In this document: positions 1 to 10,528 of the stretch, piece by piece
Position numbering within the stretch: the first letter of the stretch is position 1
Layout of the letters: each line of letters begins with the position of its first letter
Assembly: GCA_034676185.1 (NCBI GenBank)
Contig: JAUCCN010000011.1
Coordinates: forward strand, 1-48,313
Length of the DNA stretch: 48,313 nucleotides
From: UBA7396 sp034676185
Lineage (GTDB): Bacteria; Patescibacteriota; Gracilibacteria; BD1-5; UBA6164
Direction: 5' to 3'
Position numbers and translations under genes: made by a program
Notes under the pieces: generated by a model
Databases searched by the model: none
The model's input: the letters and a program-made list of their open reading frames with translations, nothing else
What the model was told of the DNA's origin: nothing

Positions 1-49
1 TAATATATTCCAAAATTCCCTTCCTCATTTGTGTTGAGATTTTTTCCAT
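1..49 (-). CDS. PadR-family transcriptional regulator (5' end only, cut by window edge)
   Basis: Only the first 16 codons are in the window, starting at the ATG at 47-49 on the minus strand. They read MEKISTQMRKGILEYI, which is the usual opening of PadR-type winged-helix repressors (an 'xLRKGxLEyxIL' first helix). The gene sits downstream of, and in the same direction as, the ABC efflux operon at 174-4321. It has its own promoter with an operator-like palindrome at 61-81, 11 bases before the ATG, that is almost identical to one before the efflux operon. PadR proteins commonly repress multidrug efflux genes and themselves; that role here is inferred from the shared palindrome. The family call rests on a short N-terminus, so it is probable rather than certain. 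Confidence 0.72.
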   Translation of the reverse strand, partial: MEKISTQMRKGILEYI

Positions 50-60
50 ATATTTAAATA

Positions 61-108
61 TTACTTTGTATTACAAGGTAATATTATTTTTTATTATATA
101 TTTGTCAA
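61..108 (-). promoter_or_regulatory. promoter and operator palindrome of the padR-like gene
   Basis: On the minus strand: -35 TTGACA (103-108), a 16-base spacer, -10 TAATAT (81-86), then an inverted repeat at 61-81 with arms TTACTTTGTA and TACAAGGTAA around one central base (one arm mismatch). The palindrome overlaps the expected transcription start, as expected for a repressor site. It matches the site at 4350-4370 at 20 of 21 positions. Confidence 0.72.
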
Positions 109-125
109 ATATTTTTTTGAAAAAT

Positions 126-154
126 AAAAAAACTACTTTAAAAGTAGTTTTTTT
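126..154 (-). terminator. Rho-independent terminator of the ABC efflux operon
   Basis: AACTACT / AGTAGTT stem flanked by an A-run and a T-run, so it can work in both directions. It lies 20 bases past the permease stop at 174 and separates the operon from the padR-like gene. Confidence 0.75.
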
Positions 155-173
155 ATTTTTATAATTTATTGCA

Positions 174-1397
174 TTATTCAAATCTCAAAGCATCAATTGG
201 TTTCATTTTTGCTGCTTTCCAAGCTGGAATAATACCAAATATAATTCACATTCATACAGAAACTCAGCTTGAAAATAACATCACATTCAAACTAAAAGTT
301 GCTGGAAGTGGTGAATATTTATTCAATAAATAAATTCAAATCAAACTTAGTCAAAAAGCTATCAAACATCACAAAATACTAATAACAATTGATTCAGCTA
401 AAAATTGGGATAAAATATCTCTTTTTTTTGCTCAAATTGCTTTTCTAATACCTATTTCTCTCGTTCTCTCAATTACAGAAACAAACATGATATTCATAAT
501 TCAAATTCATCATACTAAAAGAGAAATTCACGCAATTCAACCAAGAAATAATTTCATTTGGTTAATGGTTTCATTAATATATTTTATAGCTTCATCATTT
601 GACTCTAATCTAAATTTTACTTCACTTGGTGAAGTCACTTCTGAAAGTTTTAAAAGTAGATACAGTACATCTCTTTTGGTTGCATCAATTTTTAAAATAT
701 CATCTACATAAATCGCCATATTTGAAAAATTCTTTACTCAAAAACTATTTTGTACTGTTGTCATTGGAACAATAATAGAATAATTGAGTTGCCAATCTTT
801 ACTTTCTCATAAAACTCAAATCACATCAAAAGCATATCAACCAATCATAATAGTCTTCCCTACTGGATTTTTCCCTTCTAAATCATATTTTACAAAATCA
901 TTTCCTAAAACTACTACTTTTGCAGAATCAGAAAAATGTTTCTGAGTAAATCAAAATCAACTTACTACTTCGATTCATTTTGTATGAAAATAATCTTGTG
1001 TTACTCAGACAATAGAACCATATAAATCTTTTCATTCAAATTTTGTTGATGCTCCATTTGTAGTTGCCAAAGCAAGGACAGTTTTTACATTTCAAACATA
1101 TTTTTTGATTTTATCAATAGAGTCTTGAACAAATATTTCCTTTACTTGAATATATGGGGTTTCTACTTGAGGTCATTCACTCATTCACCATCTTCCTCAG
1201 TCATTTGGAGTAATACTAATAACATCATTTGAAACAGAAAGATTTTCCAGCATTTGAGCCTTTAATCATTCTCAAAGTGCCAACATAATCGTCACCGAAG
1301 CTATTCAAATTACAATTCACAAAGTACTCAGTGTTGATCTGAGTTTATTTCTCCATAAAGCGTCTAAAGCTTGAATAAAATACTTTAAAAATCTCAT
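174..1397 (-). CDS. MacB/FtsX-type ABC transporter permease
   Basis: 407 aa with many UGA-Gly codons. The start MRFLKYFIQALDALWRNKLR is the typical amphipathic N-terminus of MacB-like permeases, followed by one membrane span, a large extracytoplasmic MacB core domain and three C-terminal spans. It ends in NPIDALRFE-like form (IDALRFE), matching the family's 'P-xxALRyE' end. It would form a dimeric permease powered by the ATPase encoded 10 bases upstream and fed by the HlyD-like adaptor at 2126-4321, a MacAB-like tripartite export arrangement. No outer-membrane partner is seen. Substrate (peptide, drug or lipid) cannot be told from sequence. Confidence 0.9.
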
Positions 1398-1407
1398 GAG
1401 TATAAAA

Positions 1408-2079
1408 TTAAAAATTATCTACTATTTCACCATCTTTTATTTTGATAATTCTTGAAGCTTTTTTGGCAATCTCATTATCATGGGTAATAATAATTACTGT
1501 CTTTCCGGTACCATTTATTTCTTTGAAAAGATTTAAAATTTCTTCTCAAGTTTTTGAGTCAAGTGCTCCAGTTGGTTCATCTGCTAAAATAATATCAGGA
1601 TTTACAACTAATGCTCTGGCAATAGCAACTCTTTGTGATTGTCATCAAGATAATTCACTTGGTTTATTTTTTAATTTATCTCAAAGTCAAACTTTTTCAA
1701 GATATTCTTTGGCTAAATTTTTTGCCTGAGCATTTGAAATTCATTGATATCAAAGTGGAATCATTACTTGCTCTAAAGCTGACATTCTTGGTAAAAGTGA
1801 ATAATTTTGAAAAATAAATCATATTTTTTTCGCTCTTATATCTGACATTTTTCCATCTTTCAAAGTATCAATTCTTTCTCCAGAGAGATAATATTCTCAA
1901 GAAGTTGGAATATCAAGCATTCAAATAATATTCATAAGTGTTGATTTTCCACTTCCTGATGGTCAAACAATCGCTACAAATTCTCACGCTTTTATTTCAA
2001 GATCAATTCATTTTAATATTTGAATACTCCCAAGTTTTCAAAGAGAATAACTTTTGGTAATATTTTTAAAACTGAGCAT
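1408..2079 (-). CDS. MacB/LolD-type ABC transporter ATPase
   Basis: 223 aa. Walker A GPSGSGKST (its first Gly is UGA), Q-loop 'GFIFQNYSLL', signature LSGGQ with both glycines encoded by UGA, Walker B 'IILADEP', D-loop 'GALDS' and H-switch 'TVIIITHD' are all present. The start at 2079 is chosen because the next upstream ATG (2083) is in a frame that stops after five codons. It is the energising subunit for the permease just downstream (10-base gap) and is co-transcribed with the adaptor upstream (46-base gap). Confidence 0.95.
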
Positions 2080-2125
2080 ACATTTTTTTAGTTACAAAGA
2101 TATCTACAAAAATATTATTTTTTTA

Positions 2126-4321
2126 CTAAAACATCATTCCTCATCCATTTGAGAAATCTTCTATTTGAAACATATTTGCATCAAAATTGATTTCAAGCAC
2201 TTGTTGTCAAACTTCAAGTCCAGAGAGAATTTCAGTATTTCCATTACTATTAAGTCCAAGTTCTACTACTTGTTTTTCTTTTTTTCCATCTTTTAAAACA
2301 GTCACATAATTTTCTCCTGTTTCATTATTGAGTTCAATAGCCATTGTTGGGACTAAAATTACTCATTCTTTTTTTTCAAAAACGATATCTACATTCGCAC
2401 TCATTCATGAAAATATATTTAAATCTCATTTATCAATCACCATTTTTACTTGATATTTTTTTACTCCATTTTCGTCAATTGGTTTTGAATCAATCGTATC
2501 AAGAGTTCAAGTAAATATTTTTTCTGGATATGAATCAAAATTTACTTGTGCTTCCATACCTTTTTTTACTTTTACAATATCTATTTGATCTAATTTAATT
2601 TTTATTTCCATCATATTTGGATTTACGATGTGAATATATTTTTCTTCTGAAGAATTCGTTGAAAGATTATCTCAAACTTTTAAACTAAAACTATCAACTA
2701 CTCCATCAAAAGGAGCTTTTAAGATATAATTTTCAATTTTTTTATTTACTTGATCAATAGCAATTTGTGCTTGTTTTAAAGTATTTTCAAGTAATTTTAC
2801 TTCTTCTGACTCTGCAATATTTATATATTTTTTATTGAAATTTTTTACTGCAATTTCATAATCTTGTTTTTGAGTTTTTATATCAATTTGTTTATCTTCT
2901 TCTGAAACTTTATTTCTATATTTTAAATCTTCTAAATCTTTTTGAGCTTGTAGTAAATTTCTTTCATCTCTTTCAATTTGCAAATCAATTTCTTTTACTT
3001 TTTCTGGTAAAACAAGATAAAGATTATTAAAATCTTTTTCTAAATTTACCAAATCTTTATCTAAATCTTGGAGAGATTTTTTTAATTCTTCCACAACAAT
3101 TCTTGATTTTTCTTTTAATTCATCTGGAGTATCAAGATTTTTTAATTTTTCAATAGTGGTATCAATAGATGCTTTACTTGAATGTCCTGAATTTCTTAAA
3201 GTACTTCAGATTGATTTAATAGCACTAATATCACCATTTGATAAATCTGAAGTTTCTATACTATAATCGGCTCATTTTACCAGTGCATCTCAAAGATTAT
3301 ATATAGTTTCATATAAATCTTTTTCAATATTTAAAAGTCCTGTTAAATACGAAACAGTAAGATTATTTTTATCTCCTTTGTCATATTCTTTTTCTAAATT
3401 TTTAATTTTTCATTTAAATTCCCAATAATTTGTTTCTGAAAGGTTTCTGTATGTAGAATTTTTTGCAGAAAAATAAATATTTAATTGAACTGATTTAAAT
3501 TCACTATCAAGTCCAAGTAAATTATTTACATTTTTGAGTGAATCTTCAAATGATGAAATATCATTTGCAATCGTTTCATATGTATTACTAAAAGTATTAT
3601 CATAATCACGAAGTTTTGTATCTAATCATCTTTGTTCATCTAAAATTTGTTTTTCAAAATTCCATTTTTTATCATCAAATGTTTTTTTCTTGTATTCTAA
3701 ATCTTCTTTTTTATCTTTTACATCGGTAGTAAGATTCTGTTTAGAAATTTGACTTTCTTTTTTTAATTTTTCTAAAGCTAATTTTGAAGATTCTATTTCT
3801 TTTATTTTTTCTGTTACTTTCGTAGTATTATCTTGCTTTAATTGAGTAAAATCATATTGTGCAAGAGTAATTTTTCTTTGTGAAGATTCTAAATTTGTTT
3901 TATCTTTTATTTTATCATCTCCAGTAAGCTTTTCCATTTGAGTATTTAAATTAATTTTTGCATTGTCATAATTAATTTGTGCCTCTTTGAGTTCATTTTG
4001 AAGTTCTCCACTATCAAGTTCAGCTAAAACCTCTCATGACTTTACTAATTTTCATTCTGAAATGTTTACTTTTGAAACCGTTCCATCAAGATTAAATTTA
4101 AGTTTTTGTTCATTGAGTAAATTTGTTTCTCAAAGTACTTTAATACTATTAATAACATCTCCTGTTCATACTTCAAAATACACATCTTGTTGAGGTGTTG
4201 TTAGGTTATTTCCTGTTTTATTGGCATAAAAAAAATGATATCCTCAATATCAAACTCACACAAGAACTACTCAAAATCAAAGAATTTGTAAAACTTTCTT
4301 TTTGCTCATAAATAACTTCAT
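2126..4321 (-). CDS. HlyD/MacA-like membrane fusion (adaptor) protein with very long coiled coil
   Basis: 731 aa, about twice the usual MacA length. An N-terminal membrane anchor (about residues 12-30) leads into a biotinyl-lipoyl-like half ('VSKVNISEGKLVKSGEVLAELDS'-type sequence), then several hundred residues of Lys/Glu-rich helices that read as coiled coil, then the second lipoyl half near 'ILKAPFDGVVDS' and a beta-barrel tail ending at a TAG stop. The gene is first in the operon adaptor-ATPase-permease. An internal ATG at 4309 (MSKKK...) is an alternative start; neither has a clear ribosome binding site. In a cell presumed to lack an outer membrane such adaptors may span cell wall or reach a partner cell; that is speculation. 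Confidence 0.9.
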
Positions 4322-4349
4322 AATAAAATAAAAGAGTATAATTTTTATA

Positions 4350-4397
4350 TTACTTTGTATTACAAAGTAAAGATATTTCTAATTATTTGTTTGTCAA
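4350..4397 (-). promoter_or_regulatory. promoter and PadR-type operator of the ABC efflux operon
   Basis: Minus strand: -35 TTGACA (4392-4397), 16-base spacer, -10 TATCTT (4370-4375), and a perfect inverted repeat at 4350-4370 (10-base arms TTACTTTGTA and TACAAAGTAA, one central base). Layout and sequence match the promoter at 61-108. It is 28 bases from the adaptor ATG. Confidence 0.75.
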
Positions 4398-4488
4398 ATA
4401 TTTTTATCACTTCTTGTAACTCTTTTATCTAAAAAAAGTGACAAAAAAATAAAATAGAAAGCATTATATATAATTTCATTATAAATCA

Positions 4489-4523
4489 AAAAATAAAAGT
4501 GAGAAAATCTCACTTTTATTTTT
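4489..4523 (-). terminator. Rho-independent terminator of the tag gene
   Basis: Long AT-rich hairpin, AAAATAAAAGTGAGA / TCTCACTTTTATTTT with AAA loop. The tag stop codon (4516-4518) lies inside one arm. Confidence 0.85.
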
Positions 4524-5073
4524 TACATAGAAAACATCATTTACTATGATCATTTACCATTCCAACTGCTTGCATAAATGCATAAATAATCGTAGTTCAT
4601 ACAAAATTCATTCCCCTCTTTTTTAAATCTTTAGAAATTTTATCAGAAATTGGAGTTGACGTTTGATAATCTCAGAGATTTTCAAAACTATTTACCACAA
4701 TTTTATTCTCTACCATTCCCCAAATATATGCTGAAAAACTTCAAAACTCTTTTTGTATTTCGAGGAACACTTTTGCATTTTGTACACTTGATTTAATTTT
4801 CAATTTATTCCTTACGATTCTTGCATCCAAAAGCAATTCACTTTGCTTTTTTTCATCATATTGTGCCACTTTTTTAACATCAAAATTATCAAAAGCTTTT
4901 CTATATGTATCTCTTTTCATCAAAATAGTTTCCCAAGAAAGTCCTGCATGAGCTCATTCTAAAATAAGCATTTCAAATAATTTTCTATCATCATAAACAG
5001 GAACTCCCCATTCTTCATCATGATATTTTACATATACCGGATTAGAAAGTTTTACCCAAGCACATCTTTGCAT
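4516..5073 (-). CDS. tag: DNA-3-methyladenine glycosylase I (Tag)
   Basis: 185 aa, the usual Tag length. Base-excision repair enzyme that removes N3-methyladenine from alkylated DNA. Visible family features: RCAW start (zinc ligand Cys4), YHDEEWGVP with the zinc-ligand His18, DDRKLFEMLILEGAHAGLSWETIL helix, and the C-terminal 'VNDHSKGCFLC' carrying the last His/Cys zinc ligands. The gene follows the MFS transporter by 21 bases on the same strand and probably shares its transcript; a hairpin overlapping the stop ends the unit. Confidence 0.95.
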
Positions 5074-5094
5074 ATAAAAAATAATTAAGAACTA

Positions 5095-6408
5095 TTATTT
5101 ATTTTCCTCCACATATATATTTGAAAGCTTTGTATACGATTTACTGAAAAAAGCAAGGAGAGTCACTATTAAACCTATCATTCAAGCTATACTAAACACA
5201 AGTGCAATTGCTCTATCTTGAGTTGTTCCAAACCAAGAAGCAAACAAAGTATTTCATACATCACTTGCCATAAAAGGTACTACAAAAAGTTCTGTAATAG
5301 GTCAAATAAAAAATGCGGTTAAAGGAGATGCTATCTGTTCTACGCTTTGAGAAAATCCAAATACTCTTCCCTGTCTATGAAAAGGAACTACTTTTTGTAA
5401 AATAGTCTGCTCTGAAGCTTCAATATATGGATGAAGCGACATAAAGAAAAAAAGTCACATTGTCGTTAAAACTATTGAAGAAATGCTCGTAAAAAAAATA
5501 CAAACTATCCACATTGCAACATTTGCGAGAAGTAAGGTTTTTATTGGATTTTTTCCAAGTCACCATTTGCTAATAATGATTCCTCAAAAAATAAATGCAA
5601 AACTTAGTGCTCCCCAGATAAATCACCATACTTGTACTGATACAAGTGATAATCCATAGGGATCCATGAGTGACATAAAAATTCATCACAAGAAATTATT
5701 AAACATTGAAAAAAATATGAGTCAAAAAAGCCCAGAAATTCCAGAAATAATTTTTATAGTCCCCATAATATCAATTTTACTTCACTCTGTTATATGATGA
5801 GAAAAGTCTTCTTTTGGAAAGGTTAAAAAAAGTAGATGAATAATTCATAAAAAACTCGCAAAAAGAGTCATTCAAATAGCCCATCACATTCATAAAAAGC
5901 CAATAGTAAGTCCACTAAACACAGAAACTATTCAAAAAGCCAAACCATTTGCCATTCATAAAAAACCATTTGCTTTATCACGATTTTTATCATCAAATAA
6001 AAGAGTCATCATAGTAGACATAGCAATCATACGAATATTTCCAATAATTACTCAAAGCATTATACAAATAATAAGTAACCATAAAGGGAAACTAGTAATG
6101 CTACTAAAAGTTTCTAAAGGAGTAATGAAAAATATACCCCCAGAAACCAAAAAAAAGAAAAGTGCAACTGAAGTAGAACCAAGCATAATATTTTTTTTCC
6201 TATTATGATCAACTAATGCTCCAAAAAATATTCCAGAAATCAAAACTGCAAATAAATAAATCCCTCAAATAAATGAGCTAACCATAATAGATTTTGTTTC
6301 AAGGTAAGCCCAAAATACTAAAGCAAACCAGATAAAATTATTGGCAATCGAACATACTAAAGTATTCCCAAGTAAATGAAAAAATAATTTATTTTTTATT
6401 TCTCACAT
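5095..6408 (-). CDS. MFS transporter (DHA-like, drug efflux type)
   Basis: 437 aa and about 12 hydrophobic helices. After the first two helices there is 'GALVDHNRKKNIML', the loop 2-3 motif (G-x3-D-x2-RkK) typical of MFS antiporters. A middle cytoplasmic loop ('FPKEDFSHHITESEDIDIMG') divides the two six-helix halves. UGA encodes glycine at many membrane positions, including residue 2 (M-G-E-I). Substrate unknown; the DHA3-like style suggests drug or metabolite efflux. It leads an apparent two-gene unit with tag. Confidence 0.88.
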
Positions 6409-6476
6409 AAAAAGTTAAGTAAAAATAAATACAGAAAAATGATATTACTCTTTTTTCTAAAAATACAATTTTAAAA

Positions 6477-6510
6477 TTAAAAATAAGCCCATAATTGAGC
6501 TTATTTTTAA
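6477..6510 (-). terminator. Terminator hairpin after dcd (likely bidirectional)
   Basis: TTAAAAATAAGC / GCTTATTTTTAA arms around a 10-base loop. The dcd stop (6507-6509) is in the right arm. Confidence 0.75.
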
Positions 6511-7082
6511 TATAAATCTTTATTAATTCTTGAAGGTTCTGGTAAAACTTGCCCCATATATTTACTTCATTTTCTTTTATCATAAGGAATTTCTACTACT
6601 CCAGAAATACTTTCAAAAGCAAATTGCCCAATTCTCATTCCAGGATATAATGCTACTGGAACTTCGTTAATATTGGTAATTTCAAGAGTAATCGTCCCTT
6701 CAAATCCAGGATCAATATATCAAGCCGTAGAATGAATCACTACTCAAAGTCTTCCTATTGAGCTTCTTCCTTCACATCTTGCGACTAAATCATACGGAAC
6801 TCTAATTTTTTCCATAGTTACTCAGAGAATAAACTGTCTTGGATGAAGAATAAATGGTGTTTTTTCATCCAAAATAACAGTTTCAATATGATTTTCTTCT
6901 ACTCAAATAGTAGGATCAATAAGAGTTAAACTATCTCTTTTATAATATTTAAAGGTATTTCAAAGTCTAAAATCTAAACTTGCTGGTCATAATTGTTGTC
7001 ACACATCATATCATCATAGAGATTCTACTTTTAGTTCTCAAGAATGAAGATATTTTTTTATTTCACTATCTGATAAAATCAT
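6507..7082 (-). CDS. dcd: dCTP deaminase
   Basis: 191 aa. Makes dUTP from dCTP for thymidylate supply. The trimeric dUTPase-fold signatures are clear: MILSDSEI start, 'GPASLDFRLG', 'LHPRQFILGVTMEKI', active-site 'GRSSIGRLGVVIHSTAGYIDPGFEGTITLE' region with the catalytic Glu, and 'YPGMRIGQFAFE'. The HSTAGYIDPGFEG stretch resembles bifunctional dCTP deaminase/dUTPases as well as monofunctional ones, so dUTP hydrolysis is possible. Single gene with its own hairpin terminator. Confidence 0.95.
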
Positions 7083-7129
7083 ATAAAAAAGATTAAAGTT
7101 AATAATTTTAGTACAAAAATTTTAATATT

Positions 7130-7546
7130 TTACTCTTCCAAAGAACGAGTTTGCCCAGAAGAACTTGGAACTATATCACTAATACTATTTCAAAGCTCAT
7201 TCAAAGTATTGACTGTATTATTAAGAGAATCTCTCGTTTGCTCTATTGCTTTTCCAGTTTCATCTACTTTTGTTTGAATTACTTCAATTTTTTGCTTGGT
7301 ATCTTGCACTTGGACTTCTATATTTTGCTTAATTTCTAAAGCAGAATCTTTGGTATCCTTATATTTTCCCATAATATCAAATCAGGTAAAAAATTCATTG
7401 ACTTCATCTCTTATTTTAATAACTCAATTATTAAATCCAATAAGTCAAATTCTTTCTCAAATATATGAAGAAGCTGATGGAAAAAGAAAAATAGAAACTA
7501 TATATAAAACTATTACTGACAAAATAAATAAAACAATTTTTTTCAT
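7130..7546 (-). CDS. membrane-anchored coiled-coil protein, unknown function
   Basis: 138 aa. A single N-terminal membrane helix (about residues 3-22) is followed by a short linker and one long heptad-rich helix (about 62-118, 'EIKQNIEVQVQDTKQKIEVIQTK...') and a polar tail SSSGQTRSLEE. No enzyme motif. Start is the ATG at 7544-7546, preceded by the T-rich leader TAATTTTTAG. Family not recognised. It lies between dcd and a zinc-ribbon gene on the same strand. Confidence 0.75.
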
Positions 7547-7608
7547 ACTAAAAATTAAAAAGTATACTACTTTCATAATATACTTTTTATTATTTTTTTG
7601 TCAAAATT

Positions 7609-8004
7609 TTAGTTTTTTCAAAGAAAATCCTCTACATTAATATTTTTATTTTTAAATATTTCTCTCAGCTCTAAGATTTGTTTTTCTTTTATCTGAATAT
7701 TTTTAGATTCTTCTAGTGAATCTTTTTTATTTGATATTTCATAGAGTTTTTGTGAGAGCTTTTTTTTCAGTTCTTCAATATTTTGTCCTGTCATTCAAAG
7801 AATATTTGATACATTTAATTGTGATACTTCTGCTTTTACAAAAGTATGCTTTCAACAAGCTACACAACCAATATCAAGATTCACACTATTTCCAGCAGCT
7901 CCAACAATTTCAATATTTGAATCAGTAACTTGTTCATTACAATTTGGACATTTAAAATTTGTCACAAGTGAATCAAGTAAAGTTTTTAACATTTGATAAT
8001 TCAT
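7609..8004 (-). CDS. small zinc-ribbon/coiled-coil protein, unknown function
   Basis: 131 aa. The N-terminal half has two CxxC knuckles, CPNC at about residues 19-22 and CVAC at about 47-50, as in zinc ribbons; the C-terminal half is a Lys/Glu-rich helix ('NIEELKKKLSQKLYEISNKK'). Possible nucleic-acid or ribosome-associated role, but this is a guess from the ribbon alone. Ends at TAA 62 bases before the start of the coiled-coil gene downstream. Confidence 0.75.
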
Positions 8005-8154
8005 ATTCTTCTATTTAAAAAATAATATTTCTTTTTTATAAAATAAGTTTTAAAAACATATTTTTACTCTATATCATTTATTATAGAAAAGAAAATTTTA
8101 CTTTTCAATTCTATGTTTTTTTATATTAAGTGCTAAAAACATAATACTACACTT

Positions 8155-9765
8155 TTATAAGAAACTCAAAACTTTTTGTATTCTTTGTATTGACTTTTCT
8201 TTTCCAAGTATAAAAATTAACTCTAATGCTCATGGAGAAAATTCTTCTCATGAAAGAGCAACTCTTACTGGCCATAAAACTTGACCATTTTTCATTTCAG
8301 CATTTTTTATTTCTTCCACAAAAATATTTTTTATTTCTTCTATATTTTCAAATTCTGTATTTTTAGCACTTAATATATCTAGTGCCAATTGTAATCATTT
8401 TTTTACAATGTCAAGATTTTCTATTTTCATTTTTGGATTTATAAGAAGTGATTTTCTCTCTTCGTTCATTTCAAAGTCATTATAGAAAAATGTTGTGAGT
8501 GATGTAAATTCTTTTAAAGTAGTAAGTCTTGTTTTTAATTCTGTTAAAATAGCAATATTATAATTTTTTTCAGTTTTTGAAAAAACATTTTCATAAAAAT
8601 CATTTTGATAAGTTTTTAAATATTCTTCCAGTTTTTCGTATAATTTTTCCAAACTCATATTTTTTATCACATTTGAGTTTACCCATTTGAGTTTATCCAT
8701 ATCAACTAAAGCTCAAGCCAAGCTCATTTTTTCAAGTTTAAAATCAAATTCTCTATAATTTTTTTCAGGATTTTGAGCTCTCCAGTCTTCAAATCAAGCA
8801 TTTATCATATTACATAAGAAATCCTGAATTGCTTCCACTAAATACCCATCTTCAAAATAATATTCAACATTTGCTTCTAAATCTTTTCTTTTTGATAATT
8901 TTCTTCTTGATTCTCAATCCATTTTCACAAGTGGTGAAATATGAGCATATTTTGGAGCATTCCATCACATCGTTTGGAAAAGTTGCAAATGAAGTGGAAG
9001 AGAAGCAAACCATTCATCTCATCTAATAACCAAAGTAGTTCCCATCAAATAATCATCAACTATATGAGCAAAATGATAAGTTGGAAGTCCATTTACCTTC
9101 ATAATAACTATATCTAAAAAGTTTTCTGCAATTTGTACGCTTCACTTTATTTCATCTTGAACTTGTATTTTTTTCACAATACTTCACTCTGATTTATATC
9201 TAATTACAAATTCTTTTCCAGCATCAATTTCTTTTTTTATTTCTTCAAAAGTTGCATTTCTATAACGAGAATATTCTCCATAAATTCAAGTTTGTACTTT
9301 TGACGCTTCTTGAATTTCTCTTATTTGTGTAATTTCTTCCTCAGTTAAAAAGCAAGGATACGCAAATCCTTTTGCTACTAAATCTTTCAGAAATACTTTA
9401 TAAATGTATTCTCTTTGAGATTGAGTATATGGTCCATAATTCCCTACATCATCATAGTTTTCTCAAATTGGTCATTCATCAAAATCTATTCAAAAAATCT
9501 TTAATATATCAATATATTTTTTCATAGCTCACTCAACCTCTCTTTTTTGATCTGTATCTTCTGCTCTTAAAAATAAAATTCAAGAGTTTTTATGAGCAAA
9601 TATCTCATCAACCATAGTCGTATACAAAGTTCCGATATGAAAAAATCATGTTGGACTTGGAGCAATTCTTGTAACAACTTGTCAAACTGGTCTTTTTGGA
9701 TATTTTGCTAAAATACTTTCTGGGGTTTCAGTAATTTCAGGAAATAATAAATTTTCTAGTGCCAT
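8155..9765 (-). CDS. gltX: glutamyl-tRNA synthetase
   Basis: 536 aa class I synthetase. 'VVTRIAPSPTGFFHIGT' contains the HIGH-type motif (the G of PSPTG is UGA), 'LFLRAEDTDQKR' the substrate pocket, and 'GESRRKLSKRKD' the KMSKS-type loop. A C-terminal anticodon-binding helical domain follows. In low-GC minimal bacteria without GlnRS this enzyme usually also charges tRNA-Gln for GatCAB; that is not testable here. The ATG at 9763-9765 is preceded by AAGAGAAAATT, one of the better purine-rich leaders in the window. Confidence 0.96.
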
Positions 9766-9882
9766 AATTTTCTCTTAGAAATGTAAAAATATGGGTTATT
9801 ATATGAAAAAATTAAAAAAATCAAAATTGAAAAGTTTTGTGTAATTTTAAAAGTTAAAATGTCGCTATATGATAAAATATAA

Positions 9883-10428
9883 TGGTCCAAGAAAACTAGA
9901 CAGAAAAGATAAATAGAATAAGCTAAGAGAAAAAATAACTCTTAACCAAGAAAAATATGCTAAATAACAGAAAAAGATACATATCAGAATATAAAGTAAA
10001 ATAGTACTAGAAATACTATCAAATACTTGAACAATAGCAGAAATAGCCAATAAATATTGAAGTCCTGAAATATTTAACACCGACCAATGAAGTCAATTTA
10101 CAAGTAATATTTTTACAAATATTCTTGAAAAAAATAATATTAAAATTAGTATGGATTCAAAATGAAGATATGCTGACAATATATTTATTGAAAGATTATT
10201 GAGAAGTATTAAACAAGAAGAGGTTTATTTGAAAATCTATAATTCTCCTATTGAAGCCATAAAGTCTATTTGAGAATATATTTTATTTTACAACTCTAAA
10301 AGACCTCATCAGTCTTTATGATACAAAACTCCTTTGGAGGTTTATGAAAACTTTATAAAAAATTTAAATTTTAATTCTAAAATCATAGCTTAATCTATTC
10401 TTAAATTTTGTCTTTGACTTTTAGACCA
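9883..10428 (+). mobile_element. internally deleted IS3-family element
   Basis: 546 bp bounded by matching inverted ends: TGGTCCAAGAAAACTAGACA at the left and, on the reverse strand at the right, TGGTCTAAAAGTCAAAGACA. A full IS3-type element is about 1.2-1.3 kb, so more than half has been lost. The interior carries the start of OrfA joined to the end of OrfB (see 9957-10393). No clear target duplication remains. UGA is read as Gly in DQG, so the element was adapted to a table-25 host. Confidence 0.8.
9957..10393 (+). pseudogene. fused remnant of IS3 transposase (OrfA N-terminus to OrfB C-terminus)
   Basis: From ATG 9957 the reading MLNNRKRYISEYKVK is a typical IS3 OrfA opening. One base is missing in an A-run near 10003, after which the other frame continues IVLEILSNTGTIAEIANKYG (the OrfA helix-turn-helix). 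It then runs without a break into SPEIFNTDQGSQFTS, the second Asp motif of OrfB, and on to the glutamate region 'DNIFIERLLRSIKQEE' and 'YNSKRPHQSLGYKTP'. Everything between, including the first catalytic Asp, is gone. The last 80 codons (10151-10393) are an open ORF on their own but cannot encode an active transposase. Confidence 0.8.
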
Positions 10429-10528
10429 TTATAAAATAAATTAAACAAAGGGATTATACAATTTTTTAAATTCTTAGCAAGTAAGTGGGTTTGACATGAT
10501 TTTAAATAACAACTGAAAAGTTTTGATT

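Noticed and set aside
7296..7640. 114-aa plus-strand frame across 7.3-7.6 kb
   Set aside because: Antisense to the coiled-coil gene at 7130-7546 and with no start context or motif.
8005..8154. small RNA or terminator after gltX
   Set aside because: A TATGTTTTT/AAAAACATA stem exists, but it is pure AT with no T-run; nothing else supported.
9865..10080. 71-aa hydrophobic minus-strand frame
   Set aside because: It is the reverse complement of the IS3 OrfA/OrfB remnant; hydrophobicity comes from AT-rich antisense codons.
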